Under the pieces are notes generated by a model. The model saw nothing but the letters and a program-made list of their open reading frames with translations, was not told where the DNA came from and did not search any database. From Actinomucor elegans (Eukaryota > Mucoromycota > Mucoromycetes > Mucorales > Mucoraceae), in NCBI GenBank assembly GCA_026027325.1, contig JAMSLZ010000014.1:186001-250000 (forward strand): 64,000 bases of DNA, given 5' to 3'. Made by a program: the position numbers and the translations under genes. This document shows positions 1 through 13,160 of the stretch, one piece after another. Each line of letters starts with the position of its first letter. Positions within the stretch are counted from its first letter, which is position 1.

Positions 1-951
1 TTTGACACCCTCAACTGTGCAAGCGACAATACTAGACTCACATCATTAAAATTACACAAAGTCATGACATTTGGTATTGTTATACGATAAGACATTACGA
101 TTATATTTGACTATTTCTAATCAATTTAATAATTACATTTTTGAATGAACAGCTGTCGAATTGATTGTAATGTATATAATTGATGGCGCTTACGCGTATT
201 TTGATTTTCCAAAGTTCACCCTCCCCACATCGCATGACATTGTATTGGATAATTGCTATCACACAGTCTATGCGGGCCAGACAAGGCTACTCTCCCTAGT
301 AAATTCATCAACCAGATATTAAACCCTACAGAGCTGAAGGCTTACTAGTTGGTAGAGAGATACCTGGGCCTAAAGATTATCATATAAACTAAATATTTCA
401 TACTAAATGTTTCATCTACTCAAATAATAATAAAAAACATTATTTTCGCTTGGCCACTAAGACTAGTGATGATTATCTTGGTAGAAGACTTTAAAGAGTT
501 ATTATAGTCAAGAAATAGCAACAATACTGTTGACCATTGAGCCAAAAAAAAATAGATGGCCCTGATAAAACAATGACACGGTTATTCATATGAAGAGTTC
601 ATTGAGAATAATGACAGTGTTCAACATATATTCACTACAGTGTGCTAATCAACTGATACTAATCGCCTTTCTCTAGCTATATATAGTAGCATTCATTCGA
701 GATTGTGGGCAGTGAAGTTGAATATGAAGTCGTCTGAGGCGTCTATAAAGCAAGTTTGCGGCCAACCACTTCTGATTATACATCCTGCAGTAGCATGATC
801 CATATGCAAAACCAGTACATTTTTTTTTTTTTTTTTTTTTTTTTTTACAGATGACATATCGGTAGTTCAAAATGACGCGATTTAAAATCATGAATTCTGA
901 TTGAACAATGAAATAAACGCATTACTGACGTTTTTTGTTCGTTTCTTTGTA
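1..951. other. 5' intergenic region, no gene seen
   Basis: AT-rich DNA with no ORF that reads like protein. It holds a 27-base T tract and, at its right end, the promoter and leader of the methionine sulfoxide reductase gene. The short minus-strand ORF at 673-891 reads through the T tract (poly-lysine) and is spurious. Confidence 0.7.
820..846. repeat. T27 homopolymer tract
   Basis: Uninterrupted T run followed by ACAG, so the other strand reads CTGTA then 27 A. It is one of several A/T tracts of 27-32 bases in the window. Confidence 0.9.
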
Positions 952-1740
952 ATGACTTCTTTTTTCACTAGAACATCTCTCATTGCTCGACATTTGCAAA
1001 CAACACGTAAAGCCATGCCTACTGAAAAAGCCACATTTGCCGCAGGTTGTTTTTGGTAGGATATGAATGCGTATCTATCGCGTCCCTAAACTGATAACAT
1101 TTATTTATTAGGGGAGTTGAGCATATTTATCTAAAGCACTTTAAACAATTCGATATCAAAACTAAAGTAGGATATACTGGCGGTAATACTACCAATCCTA
1201 ACTATAGAGAGGTACGTATCTGGATTGGTTTGTTCAGTGAATAAGCAAGCTCAAAGAAGTTGGTATAGATATGTTCAGGCTCTACCAACCACGCTGAAGC
1301 ACTTGAAATTGAATATGAACCAGAAAAAGTATCTTATGATACTCTTGTGGAGTTCTTTTACCGAATGCATGGTAACTATAATTAGCAATTAATCCTAGTA
1401 ATAGAGCAATTCAATATTCAACACATATTGCTAGATCCTACTACATATAATGCGCAAGGACCTGATAAAGGCTCCCAATACAGATCCGCCATTTTCTACC
1501 ATTCACCAGAACAAAAAGCAACTGCCGAGAAAGTGACCGCCGAAGTACAAGAGAAACACTTTAAAGGTCAAAAGATTATTACCGAAATTGTTCCAGCTGG
1601 CGTTTTTTATGATGCTGAAGATTATCATCAAGAGTATTTGCACAAGAACCCTAGTGGATATCAGGTAAACAATTAGTGGGTCAATAAAAGTAGTGATCTA
1701 ACTTTCTTTATAGTGCCCCACTCACTTCTTGCGCTGGTAA
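952..1740 (+). CDS. msrA: Peptide-methionine (S)-S-oxide reductase (MsrA)
   Basis: Reduces methionine-S-sulfoxide in proteins, using thioredoxin. Five exons join in frame: 952-1055, 1112-1211, 1269-1371, 1435-1664 and 1714-1740, giving 187 residues, a normal length for the family. The signature GCFWG is split by intron 1, with the catalytic Cys at residue 33. The YTGG, CSGSTNHAE and YHQEYL blocks typical of MsrA follow. The first Met gives an arginine- and serine-rich leader (MTSFFTRTSL...) that could be a mitochondrial presequence; the internal Met at 1015 would give a cytosolic form, so dual targeting is possible but is inference. The next gene starts only 82 bp downstream on the same strand. 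Confidence 0.95.
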
Positions 1741-1822
1741 TAAATTCAGTAGTACAGCGCCAATATAAATAAAAGCCATAGTTTTTGCTTTTTTTTTCAC
1801 TTGCATAACCCTAATTTACTTC

Positions 1823-4800
1823 ATGAGAACAATTTCATTGGTGAAAAGGCTCAAATGGTCTTTTTCTGGGAATATGAATCCTCACGCGCTCGTTATAGGC
1901 GACGTAGATAACGATAATGTACACTGATAATAAAGCATAGACAAGTTTATTTAGTTTAAACTGAAATATCTTTTTCGCATGTGTAGGAAAATGAGTTTGT
2001 TATTGGTAATTTGAATGGTGACCTTGCAATATTCAAAGGCCAATGTGAAGACGGGGTCCCTTCGTATGTCTGTCGAGGTCTTGGCACCGTAAGAATGAAA
2101 ATAATCTTGGGAATGTAAAGATCTGATCATTGTTTCTTTATAGATCACCTGTATCGCAATTGGTGATGTGAGGAATAATCATAAAGTAAAGTAGCTAATC
2201 TAGGTATATATTCGATTACTCACTACTATATATCACTGCTAGAATTCAATTGTAGTTATCAACGCAGAAGGACACGCTCATATATTCGATATTCCTTCTA
2301 AATCGAAAGCAAATCAGGATGATCACCAGCATATCTCGGTAGATGACTACCTTAGAGGAGGAAGGCGATCCTCTGATACAGCGAGTATTCAAGCATTTAA
2401 ACGTATGATGAGTGGCAATGGCTCAAGTATGTCTACGCCTATCAACGATGAGCACCGTCAATCACAGCAAGACTTTAGATATACCAACAGTAATTTCAAT
2501 CCTACGTCAAAACCAGCGCCTTATATCCACGACCTTGGAAAACCTAACCTTACACTAAAAGTACCTGTTAATGTAAATAAGGTACTAATTGCGGATATTG
2601 ATCATGATGACCTGAATGAATTGATTTTGGCGCGAACAGACCGTATCCTGCATGCATTTCAGTTGGTACCTTCAGACATGATGAGCGCACCCTTCGAACA
2701 TGTATATAAAGGAATTCAAACACCTTCTATTTCTTCTTTATCGCCCTCCGCTTCTTCGACGAGTTTAACTGGTTTATCGCATACCAACCAGCCTCAACAA
2801 CAGCAACAACAACAACAACAACAACAACAACCTCCGCAATTACAACAGAAGAGAACTGGTAGTTTGGCCACTATTAATACAGCCAATATACAAACTTCAA
2901 CTACTGCAAATTCAACAAAAGATGATACTTCCAGTACGACCACCAGTAGCAAAAAGATCAATCTACTTGACAAGAATATGTGGGTCTTTGATGGACAAAT
3001 TACTTCTCTATGTACTACTACTCATCCTGATCGGCCCAATGAGCCATTACTCTTGGTAGCTCAACCGGGAAATACGTTTACTATCATCGATCAAGACGGC
3101 AAACGATATAACCGAGATTTCACGCCTCAGAGCAATAACAGTACCAGTGCTATGAAACCGCCTTCTAATGTTACTACTGAACAGCCATCCACTGAAGAAG
3201 AGGATAGAATCAAATCATTGTTTCTCAGCCATCAAACGCAGGGAGATATACCTGTTAATATCGATATCTACAAGGATCCTTCTGCAGAAGCTTCTGTTAC
3301 TGACTTTGACAGATCAAATTATGTAGTAAAGAATTGGTCAGTCTTGGATGCAAATGGAGGCAGTAGTAGCGAAGATGCAATTGATAATGAGATAGAAAGC
3401 GGTGCTGTAGCTACTGAGATTGTCATTGGTAAAAGACATATACAATTGGGTGATTCAGTATCAGGCAGCGAAGTGGGTATGCTCAGTATGGATGGTAAAG
3501 TTTGTGCACAATAGCTTTTATAAGCTCAAGGACTAACAGAAATCCATTAGGAAAATTTTCCATTTATGATTTACGCTCTCAAACGATTTCACAAAAAGAC
3601 TTGCTTGTCACTCATAAACTGTTTAGTCTTGCTACATTGGATGTGTCTGCATCTACGCGATGTGCAACAAACGGCGCTGAAACACCTTCTTCGCCTGTAC
3701 AGCACCATAGCCATCTGAATTCATTTCATCGTTACCAGCACCACGGTGCACATACCCCAGCGAGCAATACGTCTCATCTTCGTTTTTCTACTACACCACA
3801 TAATGGCTCACTCCACGAAGGTTCGCGTTCATCCTCTAAACTATCCCTTAGTGGGCTTGTAAAACGAAAAGAAGAAGCAAGCAATGCAGTAAGCAAAGAC
3901 AATTCGGATGAAGAGGAAGAAGAGGATGTGATGAACAAACAGACAGAGCCTGAAAATGTCTATAGTACTCGATGCAAATCAGTTTCCGATAGTCTTTCCA
4001 CGCATGATGAGGATGATAGTGATTATGAAAGTGTGCCTTGGAGCGAAGGTAGTGAAACTGAAGACGAACCAGGATGTGATCTCTTTGTGGCCTGTGCGTG
4101 GAACGGTGTTACTTACCTTATTGATTGGAGTAAACGATTAGATGATGATGCGGACAGCGTTGTGAGTGACTTGAGTGATGATGATAAGCCATTCCAAACC
4201 TCCAAAATCAAATACCAGTTAGTCAAGTTTGCTTTTGAAGGCCGTGTATGTGCTTTTACAGCAGGCCTCTATACTGTCGAGAACCATGTGAATGTACCAT
4301 GTTTGTTTTATGTTGATTTTGAAGATCAAATTTACGTATACTATGATGTGCGTATCTCTCCTGGCCCTGTTACTGGTTTCATTGATACAATTGATGATGA
4401 TATAGACGAAGCTTTGGATAGAATCATTGGTATTGAGAGTGGTATTGAAGCTTTGACTGAATCGCATCAAAATGAGAGTAGACAAGATACAACTCCGCGA
4501 TTAGAACCAAATGAAGACTCTAGAATTGATTTAGGTGATGGTTGGCATGGAATTGCTGATGAGGATGAAGATGAATTAGTTGCTACTGCTGCTGCTACAC
4601 AACAGTTGCAAGATTCAGACCCTTTAAGTAAGAAATGGGGTATATAGGTGTAACTGAAACTAATCTAGTTTTGGTCTAGATCTTGCAGATTTCATACATG
4701 AATGTTTGTACGGCTTCCTTGATATGAAGGACAGAATGGATAATGAGGTATTAATGGTAAGAGGAAGGGAGAGGGTATTATCATAATACCTTTCTTTGTG

Positions 4801-5155
4801 TGATCTAGATCGGCAAAACCATTCATTGCGAACTAACTATTGTATATTAAAGTTTGAACACAGTAGACTCTCAAATAGGTTGCCTCCGGGTGGTGACACA
4901 CGTCGATTATCAGACTTAAATATTACGATAGAGCCACCCTCACTGGATAATGAAGTCAATTTAGATTCTGGCCTGAAAGAAGAAGATGAAGATACAGAAA
5001 ATAGATTATATCCAACCAACAGTCATATTAGTGATGCATCATCTGAAAGTTATGGTAATGACACACACATAGCGTCATGGATCGAAGGATCTCTTATAGG
5101 CTCATCTATATTCAACAAAGAAGATGAAGAAGATAATAAATCAGATTCATCATAA
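1823..5155 (+). CDS. ITFG2-like KICSTOR complex subunit
   Basis: In animals ITFG2 is part of KICSTOR, which tethers GATOR1 to lysosomes and restrains TORC1 under starvation. Exons 1823-1918, 1987-2088, 2144-2185, 2243-3494 and 3551-4627 are in frame. A further exon starts near 4680 or 4689 and ends near 4747 or 4756, and the acidic C-terminal exon runs to 5155; those last junctions are not resolved. The match to animal ITFG2 runs along the whole length: N-terminal beta-propeller start with GDVDNDN (26-32), INAEGHAHIFDI, IADIDHDDLNELI (about 196-208), then VACAWNGVTYLIDW (about 677-690). At over 850 residues it is about twice the animal size because of inserts rich in Gln (run of 12 at about 265), Ser/Thr and acidic residues. 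It converges on the transporter gene at 5332. Confidence 0.85.
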
Positions 5156-5331
5156 TATTTTTTCTTTCTAATTGGAGTTTATTGATTGTCTTTTATGTTA
5201 TGCGTCTTTTAATTTTTTAGTTGAAATGAAATGAATGTGATGGATTGTACAGGTAGGAAATGAAATGGTTATTTTTTGTAATACGTTTCACAACATTAAA
5301 GAGTGAGAATAGTAGAAGGTATAATGTGAAT

Positions 5332-6231
5332 CTATCGTCGATACTTGCCCGTCCACATCTTGGTGCCTTGCTCGGCAAAGAGATCAACAATACCAGCATA
5401 ATAACCACATAGCGACGCACAGACACATGCGAAACCACTGGCTCGCATTAAAGCAACAATCTCGGTCAAGAAATAGCAAGCCTCCAGGAAAAGATTGAGG
5501 AAAATGAAGAACAAGGTACAAGTTAAAAGGAAGCTCCCGTTTTTTATCTTGAGTGAAATACCGCACGCCATCAAGCCAAAAAACGCCCACAAAAACAAAA
5601 AGATGGCAGTAGTGGTTGCTTGTTCATTGTTAGCAGCATACACATTCAATGATTCTCCAACAGCAGGTATCATCATCAAGCCAGAGCCTAACCAGTAAGC
5701 GCCAAAGCAGACATAAAGAGTACCACCGAAACTATCGCCACTGAACAAAACCAAGAAACCAGACAGAAATTGGGCTAGACCGCCAAACATCAAAGCAGTA
5801 GGCAGCATCAAATGATTGGAACTAGTTGGTAGAATCAATTTGTGTAATGCCATCAGCATGGTTATAGTGGCAAATCCCCATGTACCTATATTTTTTTGCT
5901 TATTTTTAGAGACAGGTTACACATCATGACCAATTGCAGCTTTACCAATGATAGCAGGGTTTCCCATCCCAAGAGGTCTGACATTCGATGAGGACTGATG
6001 AGCAGAAGATTTAATAGATGAATTATTGGCAGTATCATCCAATTTCTCCACATCATAATAGTTATGATGCGTTGTGGTCTTTTCTACACAAATGATGCTT
6101 TCTGTAGAACCATTTGTATTGGCATTCTGGATCAATTGCTTTTGTATAGTTGAAAAGTCAGTTAATGTATTCTCACTATCAACTATAGGGAATTCTTTGG
6201 GACGATGTGGAAGTGGAAGGGTATTGGACAT
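5332..6231 (-). CDS. GPR1/FUN34/YaaH (SatP/Ato) family membrane protein
   Basis: The family exports or imports acetate and ammonium and takes part in acetate sensitivity (yeast Ato1-3, Yarrowia Gpr1). Exons on the minus strand are 6231-5931 and 5885-5332, giving 284 residues. The 45-nt intron has a weak GTCATG donor but rebuilds the family signature: NPAIIGKAAIG followed by TWGFATITM, where other members have NPAPLGL-FG. A polar N-terminal tail of about 85 residues precedes six hydrophobic helices. The C-terminus ends in a short basic stretch. The upstream Met at 6282 lies in the leader; Met at 6231 (MSNTLPLPHRP) fits better. Substrate cannot be told from sequence. Confidence 0.9.
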
Positions 6232-9200
6232 CGTGTACTCAAAAAAGATAATAGAATTAGATAAGATATGATAAAGATGCAAGATTTTCCTTGTGGTTTA
6301 TATATCTCTGGTTCGTTCTTTTGTGTCCAAGTACGACAGAAAAATGTAATTGGCCCCGCACGTTTTTAACAAACCCAGAGAAATATAACTTTTCATCAAA
6401 TCCAATCTGAAAAATGCTATATTTTACCACGATACTTTATTAATAACCCCATTCTGTAATAGCCAAGATGCAAGGTTACTTCTTTCTAGATCATCTCGGA
6501 ATGCTTTCATTTCTCTTTTATTTCTTTCTTTGTTATTGCAAAGAAAATGTTTGTGTGTGTGTTTTTTTTTTATTATTTTTTATTTATTTATTTATTTTCC
6601 CCGCAGCCCACCATCATGTATTACCTTTTTTCGTGGATCCCTAGCTCAACAACTTGCTCTTAAATTGCTGGTTATTAGAAAAAAAAATTAATCATAGATT
6701 TTGGAAGATGTGGCTGAAGTTTTTTGGGGGAAAGGTCATAAATTTTGATAATTTTTTTTTTTTCAATTGTAAAAGTTATATACTCTACCAGTCAAGGCTT
6801 TACTTCTATAATCAAGCAACGCTAAAAAAACAGAACAGAGTATCTTAGCTATCATTGGAAGCCTTTCAGAGTTACCTTTGAGCATGATTTCATAATTTTA
6901 GAAGCTAAAGTATCTCCGTTGTCAAGCGCTTCTCTCTTCATACTAAATTTTACAATTGACTAGAATTCTTCAATGAGGTTTAAAAAGGGTAAATATGGGG
7001 GGGGGGGGAGGAGGAGGGAGAGTATATGCCTATATCCTCTTTTTTGATGCAATTTTTGACTATAGCAGGCTTATGTATAGAAACAGTGTTTATAATGATA
7101 TAATAACCTTTCATGTCATGTTTATTCAGAACATTCAGAACATTCTTTACAGCACAAGTAGTACTCTGTACTTGTTCCAATTCTGGCCATGGTTGTTATA
7201 ACAGTATTATCAACCCTTCTTTTTTTATTGCTAGCTACATTAATAAGCTTTCTCAAAGAAATATCAATAATCTCCAAGGATTATAGCCTACGTGTCTTGA
7301 GAGAAAGAAACAATACATTTGGCAGGCTTACCATCTTTTTAGGCTAGCCCCAAGAACGGCCGATGTGGAAGTTAAAGTCTGATTCATTATGGAAGACACA
7401 ACTCTTTTCAAAGTCCATGTTCCTACATGACATCCACTCAAGTACGACTGATTTTCGTTAAAGCCTTACTTCCTCAGAATTCTGTTTTCTAAGTCTTTCC
7501 AATCACCCAAAACTCAATACACAATGCTGAACAATATGACTGTAAAAAAAAATTGCGAACCGTAAAGTCAGGAAATTCAAGCACAAGTTTGTGCCTCGGT
7601 TGATCTAGCCATTGATGCATGACTATCAACTATTCCAATAGTAAACTGAGTATATTCGTGCTTCGCTTTGACCAAGACGCCCCTACTAGACTTTCTTTTC
7701 TTGTTTTAAGAGCTGTTCCAAACTCATTTTGCAGGTATTTAAACCGATATGTAGAACTTAAAGTAATTCGAGCGACGGCAGCAATAATTTAATTGGAAAT
7801 TGTTCAGTGATAAAAAAAAAAAACAATTAACAGATCATTTGATCTAGATTATAACTACAGTATGTGCTTCCATCCTTTGTTGGATTATTTTTACTGGCAT
7901 ATGTATCAGAAAATACTTTCTCAGATTTAATTTAGGTGTCAACATCATTGCTGCTTTCAGCTTCACAAGGTTTCTCCTCCTCCACCACCTCCTCATCGGC
8001 ATTGTTGTCGTTATTAACCATGACTAGATATTTTCTAGAGAATTTCCTTGCAATGTCCTCGCTAATCACTATGCTGTCTGAGCCGTAGGCATGTTTTTCT
8101 CTCATCATTAACTTTAAGCTCACTATTATTTTCTTGGTCATTTTTTTATTGTCATTTTGCTTACTCAGTGACAGGTACTCAAGGTTCATAGTATCGATCA
8201 TCATTCAAACTTTATATAGAATAAAATATAAATATATCCTTATTCAATACCATCTGTTAATGTCTAAAACATTCTCAATACAAGTATTCTTTTCTTTTCT
8301 TTTCTTTTTTGCTTTTGAATTAACAAAAATGTTAATTTTTTTAATTAAATATGAAGTTTCTAGGATTGATCTAAATAGACTTATTATGAAGTAACGAAGA
8401 AATATATATTAGTAATGGGAATTATTTAACCACTTGTCAATTCTATCCGATCTCGGGATCACTATTTAAATCCTTTGAATTACGTATATTGAGACATCAT
8501 TTTTTTCGAAAGCATAAACACAAGAGATACATAAAAAAAAGCTTAATTTCAAATAAGTTCAAATTTACTCTTTACCTGCTTTTTATATCAATTATTAACC
8601 CAGTTTCTTTGAGACTAAAGTTGTTGGTCTAAGGCTAAAAAGAACATATTAGCTGAAAGTAATTACATCCCTTATAACTCTACTTCATTTTTTTTGGCGA
8701 AAATGTCCTTGACAAGACCCCTTATCATTTTGTTCTTTTCCACATCCTTCTAACTTTGTTTTATTCTTAAAGGAAACATAATTGTTTTCAGGGGCACGTC
8801 TTGTTTCATTTTCTTTGCTATTAAAATTGAATTTCAGAAAGTTGTAAAGTAAGACTGAAGAAAATTAGTTCTGATGATTTGGTTAAATTGATTTGTACAC
8901 CTACTCTTACTTTGATATTACTATCTCATGCTCCATACCTTTACTCACTGGTTTGATTTACATACACAGGCAATGTTTACAAGTGTATGGCGTAGTATCG
9001 CCTAAAAAAGTGATCTAAGAAAATGTTAGAAGAAAGTACATCAATAAAGGAAAAAAAATTACTTAACCTTGTGATTCAATTTAGTTTTTGAATTCTCCGT
9101 GTATTTCATTTACAATACTATTGATAATACTTGTGTGTTCGTGTATAATGGAACTTCTGAGTCTTTTCTTTAAGTTAGTGACCACCTTCTCCCTCTCAGG

Positions 9201-10059
9201 CTCCAAACGTTGACAGTGCCGACGTCAGGGAGCATAGAATTCCACAGTAACTAAATACTAAAGAGATAGAAATAGAAGAGCCTTTCAGTTTCTCAGCTAT
9301 TATAAATCAAGGAACGGTACTCACGTCCATATCAAAAAATGGCAGGACCAAAATTTTGAGAGCTCAATTCAGTAATATCGTTCTTGAGGCCATAGAAAAA
9401 TTGGGTTAAAGTAAGGTTGGTAAAAACAGTCAGCAAAGCTCCAACAAAGCGTGTTTTTATGTTGATTATATGTGTCCGAGTCTTTCCTTGTTTACGTTCT
9501 ATCAACATTGAGTAAAGATTAGAAGCGCGCTTTTTTTTCAGTGTAACGTCATACTATTATGCGAGTATTACACAGTTTTTCCCAATTAATTTTGAATAAA
9601 CAATAACTTTTTTTTTCAGAATAAAATATGATGTTGTTGACAAATGCATTGTATAAAAACGTAAAACACTTTTATTTGTCTCTACTTGCTTTATTTATAG
9701 GATGCGTAGCTACACATCCGTTAGCAATCATCGTTCAGTAATTCCTAAAACCTTGTCGGCATTCATGTTCAAGTTCAACCTGAGTATTATGCAATCAAAC
9801 GGCTTCATATTCATGTTGAAAAAGCCACGAATATTTAGGCTTTTATGGCTTTTAGCATATTCTTTTAGAATGTCTATATTTTTTTGAAAAAAGAAGCAAT
9901 AAAGGTAGAATAGATAGAAAAGGAGATGCAATGTAACTTTTGGTGTTTGTATATGTAGTATAACAGAGTTCGAAAATGTAAGGAAGAAAGGTAAACAAAA
10001 AGACAAATTTTTCACTAAGCTCTTGTTCTCGGATTTGCAGGTGGAGACAGGGAAAGCGC

Positions 10060-10233
10060 GTTGACCCAGCAGACTTGGAATAATGTGTTAAGTCAGTAAA
10101 CATAGCATAGGCGTTAAAGCAACGAACTTAAAATAAAGCGTTGGTTCAGCACGCATAAAATAAGTACTAATTAAGCAAATATAATAGGGTAAATATACGA
10201 TAAAGCACTAACTCAGTAGACATAGAATAAATA
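10060..10233. repeat. Degenerate 27-bp tandem repeat array
   Basis: Units start at 10060, 10087, 10113, 10140, 10167 (most diverged, with about 13 extra bases after it) and 10207. Unit lengths are 26-27 bp. Shared pattern: a GTTAAnTCAG start, then an A-rich middle such as GACATAGAATAA. Units 1, 2, 4 and 6 are most alike. It is not part of any ORF that I would call a gene. Confidence 0.65.
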
Positions 10234-10546
10234 TTACACACGAATACCTACCACCCGGTATGTCGTGGCTGTATAATTAGAGTTTCTGAATGTATTTTAC
10301 TTTTCAGATAAATGAGTAAAGGTTACCAAAAATTTAGTCCAATTTTCCTAAAATATTTCTTAATAATTCTCAAAATTATCTAAAACTTCAATTGTTAAAG
10401 GTGGCTTTGAAGAAAAGCAGCCTGTAAGCACAGTCCCAAAATATCCGTGACTACGAAAATTTTGTTCATACTCCGATGCACAGTCTCAAAAACTATAAAA
10501 AGCGCCTACAAGTAAGCAATTAGTTTGTTTCTTTACCAATCAGTAG

Positions 10547-10714
10547 GAAAATGATCTGTTAGCAGATGCTACGGCACTGCAACATTTATATTTTTCAGAT
10601 GATGAAAACGGGTATTCGGATGAATTTCGTCAGTTGATTACAACGCGCCCTGGTGGAAACACCTTTCTGATCATAATACTGAATTTGTTTATTCTAAATG
10701 AAAATGAAAAATAA
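10547..10714 (+). pseudogene. Short coding-like fragment, unrecognised
   Basis: An open frame of 55 codons without a start codon, bounded by stops. It reads like protein (ENDLLADATALQHLYF then SDDENGYSDEFRQLITTRPG) and is far less AT-biased than its surroundings. It may be a relic of a mobile element or host gene; no family recognised. Confidence 0.3.
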
Positions 10715-11198
10715 AACATCTGTTTAATGGATGGATGGATGAACATAATTTCATATGGATGGAAATTAAATTAGTTCATAATGAAAAAAAATTTTCCCTT
10801 AAAAGCACCAGTGAGATGTTTTAAGCAAAACATTTGCACACAGTAAATAGATTTGACTTTTTTTTTTTAAAAAAAAAGATAAATCTGAGTAAGCAAGGCT
10901 GAATAATAGGCAAAGAAATACATTGAACCTCTACTAATAACTAACCCACACCAATCTTTTCATTGTACTAAAACGAAAGCAATGGGTTTAGACAGATGCA
11001 ACAGTTCATTGTGAATATATAATACTAATCTGATACGCCGTTGTTCCAAAAAACGGTCAAACGCTCCGAATTTGAATGACATTTAATATTCATACATTCG
11101 CTAGTTAATTATTCACAAATATCATAATGTTCATAGTAATTCAGTTAAAACAAAAGTTCTAATAGATGCAGTGCACTATTTTGAATTAGGGATGCTAA

Positions 11199-11245
11199 TT
11201 AGATGCTCCATTGAATCAGGATCGATCATCTATTAATCATTAAAT
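11199..11245 (+). repeat. Dispersed repeat copy (TTAGATGC family)
   Basis: Carries TTAGATGC, then CATTGAATCAGGATC and GATCATCTATTAATCATTAA, matching the order of blocks in the other copies. Confidence 0.45.
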
Positions 11246-13160
11246 TGAAATTAAATGTTCACAACTTAATATCGGCCAATGATATACAATACTCTTATAG
11301 TACTTTAACCAAAATATTATTATTGCAGATACAGTAGGTCATTTTGAACGTGAGCTAGTCTTTAAATGCAACACTAAGCCAAAATTAACCAAGAAATTTA
11401 GTCATTGAAAATGGGATTACTTCTAAAATGATTGTCGACACTTTTTGGAGGCTCATTTAACCTCAAATGCATTTTCTGCATTTTTTTTTTTGAAGAGTTC
11501 ATACGATATTTTTGTTACATAATCTATATATACTATAGATTTAACGCATACCGGTGAATGCATTCATACGATTTTAATGGACATAAACTACTTGGGTTGC
11601 AATTACATTTTTAAAAGATGCAAAATACCTACGTTTAGCTAATCTCTCTTAGGATCAAAGGAATGTTTAGATAATCTTTACATTAATAGAAACATTGTTT
11701 AAATATACACAATTTATTATGGCAATTTTTAGCATATCAATATATTAAGATTGGGCAAATCCCATGCTTACAATGGTAATATACTTTACGCCAATTTTCA
11801 ACACTATTAAAATTATTTTGAGGTATGGTCTATAATACATACAGTTCAACACTTATACTGCTGCTTTAGTTATTTATATATAATATTTAGTATGATTTGA
11901 ATTATCAAGTTTAAGTGAGGTCGAATAATGGTTTGATAGCAAGAGCATACTTTTATATAGTTTTTTGACGGTATCAAAAAATTTAAGAAACATGGTGTAT
12001 AATACAACTTTTCTTCGCAATTCAAAGTATTTATAGGCCATGATTTTCTTTTTTAGCAAATAAAAGTGTCTGAATTAGTAAATTTAATCATGAGCTCAGT
12101 AGCCAACAAATTAAGCATGATGGTGTAGCGACCTAGAAGGTGCTTAATGAACCACAAGTACTTTTATGCGTCCTCATCTATCATACAATATTTATCTCGT
12201 TGTTTTGGATATGTATACCTATTTTTTTTTATTATGATAGCGCCTGATAATAGGTAAAAAATAGCATATGGCAAAAAATGATTTTTAAGTCATCCATTGA
12301 CAAGTATCAACATCACAGTGGTTGTATTGAAAAAGAAAATAGATAGAGAATAGCTTCAGTAATTTAACAAAAGAATAGTTTTAGACGCAACATTTAAATT
12401 GGAATCGATATGTGCAGTACAGACTTTGAAAATGAATTGTTTTCAGACGTTCTCTATACCTACATCATCCAGATTACGTTTTATTTTATGGAACACAACA
12501 ATAGCATTTTGTTCTTAAAGTATTTTAATAGAATAAGGTTGATTATATTGTGTATGGATCTTCTCGTGTATAAAGTACTTGAGTCACAACGGTATTTGTA
12601 GTAATTAAGATAAACTTTTATCTTATCTAAATTCAGTTGATTCACAAAAAAAAAAAAATCGTAATTGGTTCATGAAATCATATTTCATTCTCAGTCACCC
12701 AATAGAAATTTAAGAATACCACAATCGTGGTTGCATATCATTGAATCGCATATTTAATGACCTTAATGACCTCTTAGGTTCAAAGTTAATATTATATATT
12801 TGTTTGTCATATTTTAATGTATATATAGATGATTTGCTTGTTGCATGAATGTCCATAGGGCCCGAGTTATCTTGTTTAAGCTGGGGCCCAACCATCAGAT
12901 GCTTGTGAGCTATAAAAGCATTTATAGAACATTTTAGAGAGTCTATGATACCTATAGTTTTTGATGGTGGTTGTATAGTGTGTTTGTTGTTCATAAAGCG
13001 TCTTTAGAGGTGCTTAACGGCGCTTGATAATAACCGAAAATAAAGATAACGTGTTATATAATTTACAGCTAATTATAGACGAGTATAGAATATTAATTGG
13101 ATCGTAGTTAAAAAAGATTATAATAGATTCAGTGCCTCGCTGTGAGCTTCCAGTAACAAT

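Noticed and set aside
2405..3514. Reading the two long frames of the ITFG2-like locus as two separate genes
   Set aside because: They join in frame through a 56-nt intron (3495-3550) that rebuilds the family block MLSMDGKFSIYDL.
8279..8310. TTCTTTTCTTTTC low-complexity run, considered as a triplex or promoter element
   Set aside because: No gene start lies downstream and CT-rich runs are common in the window.
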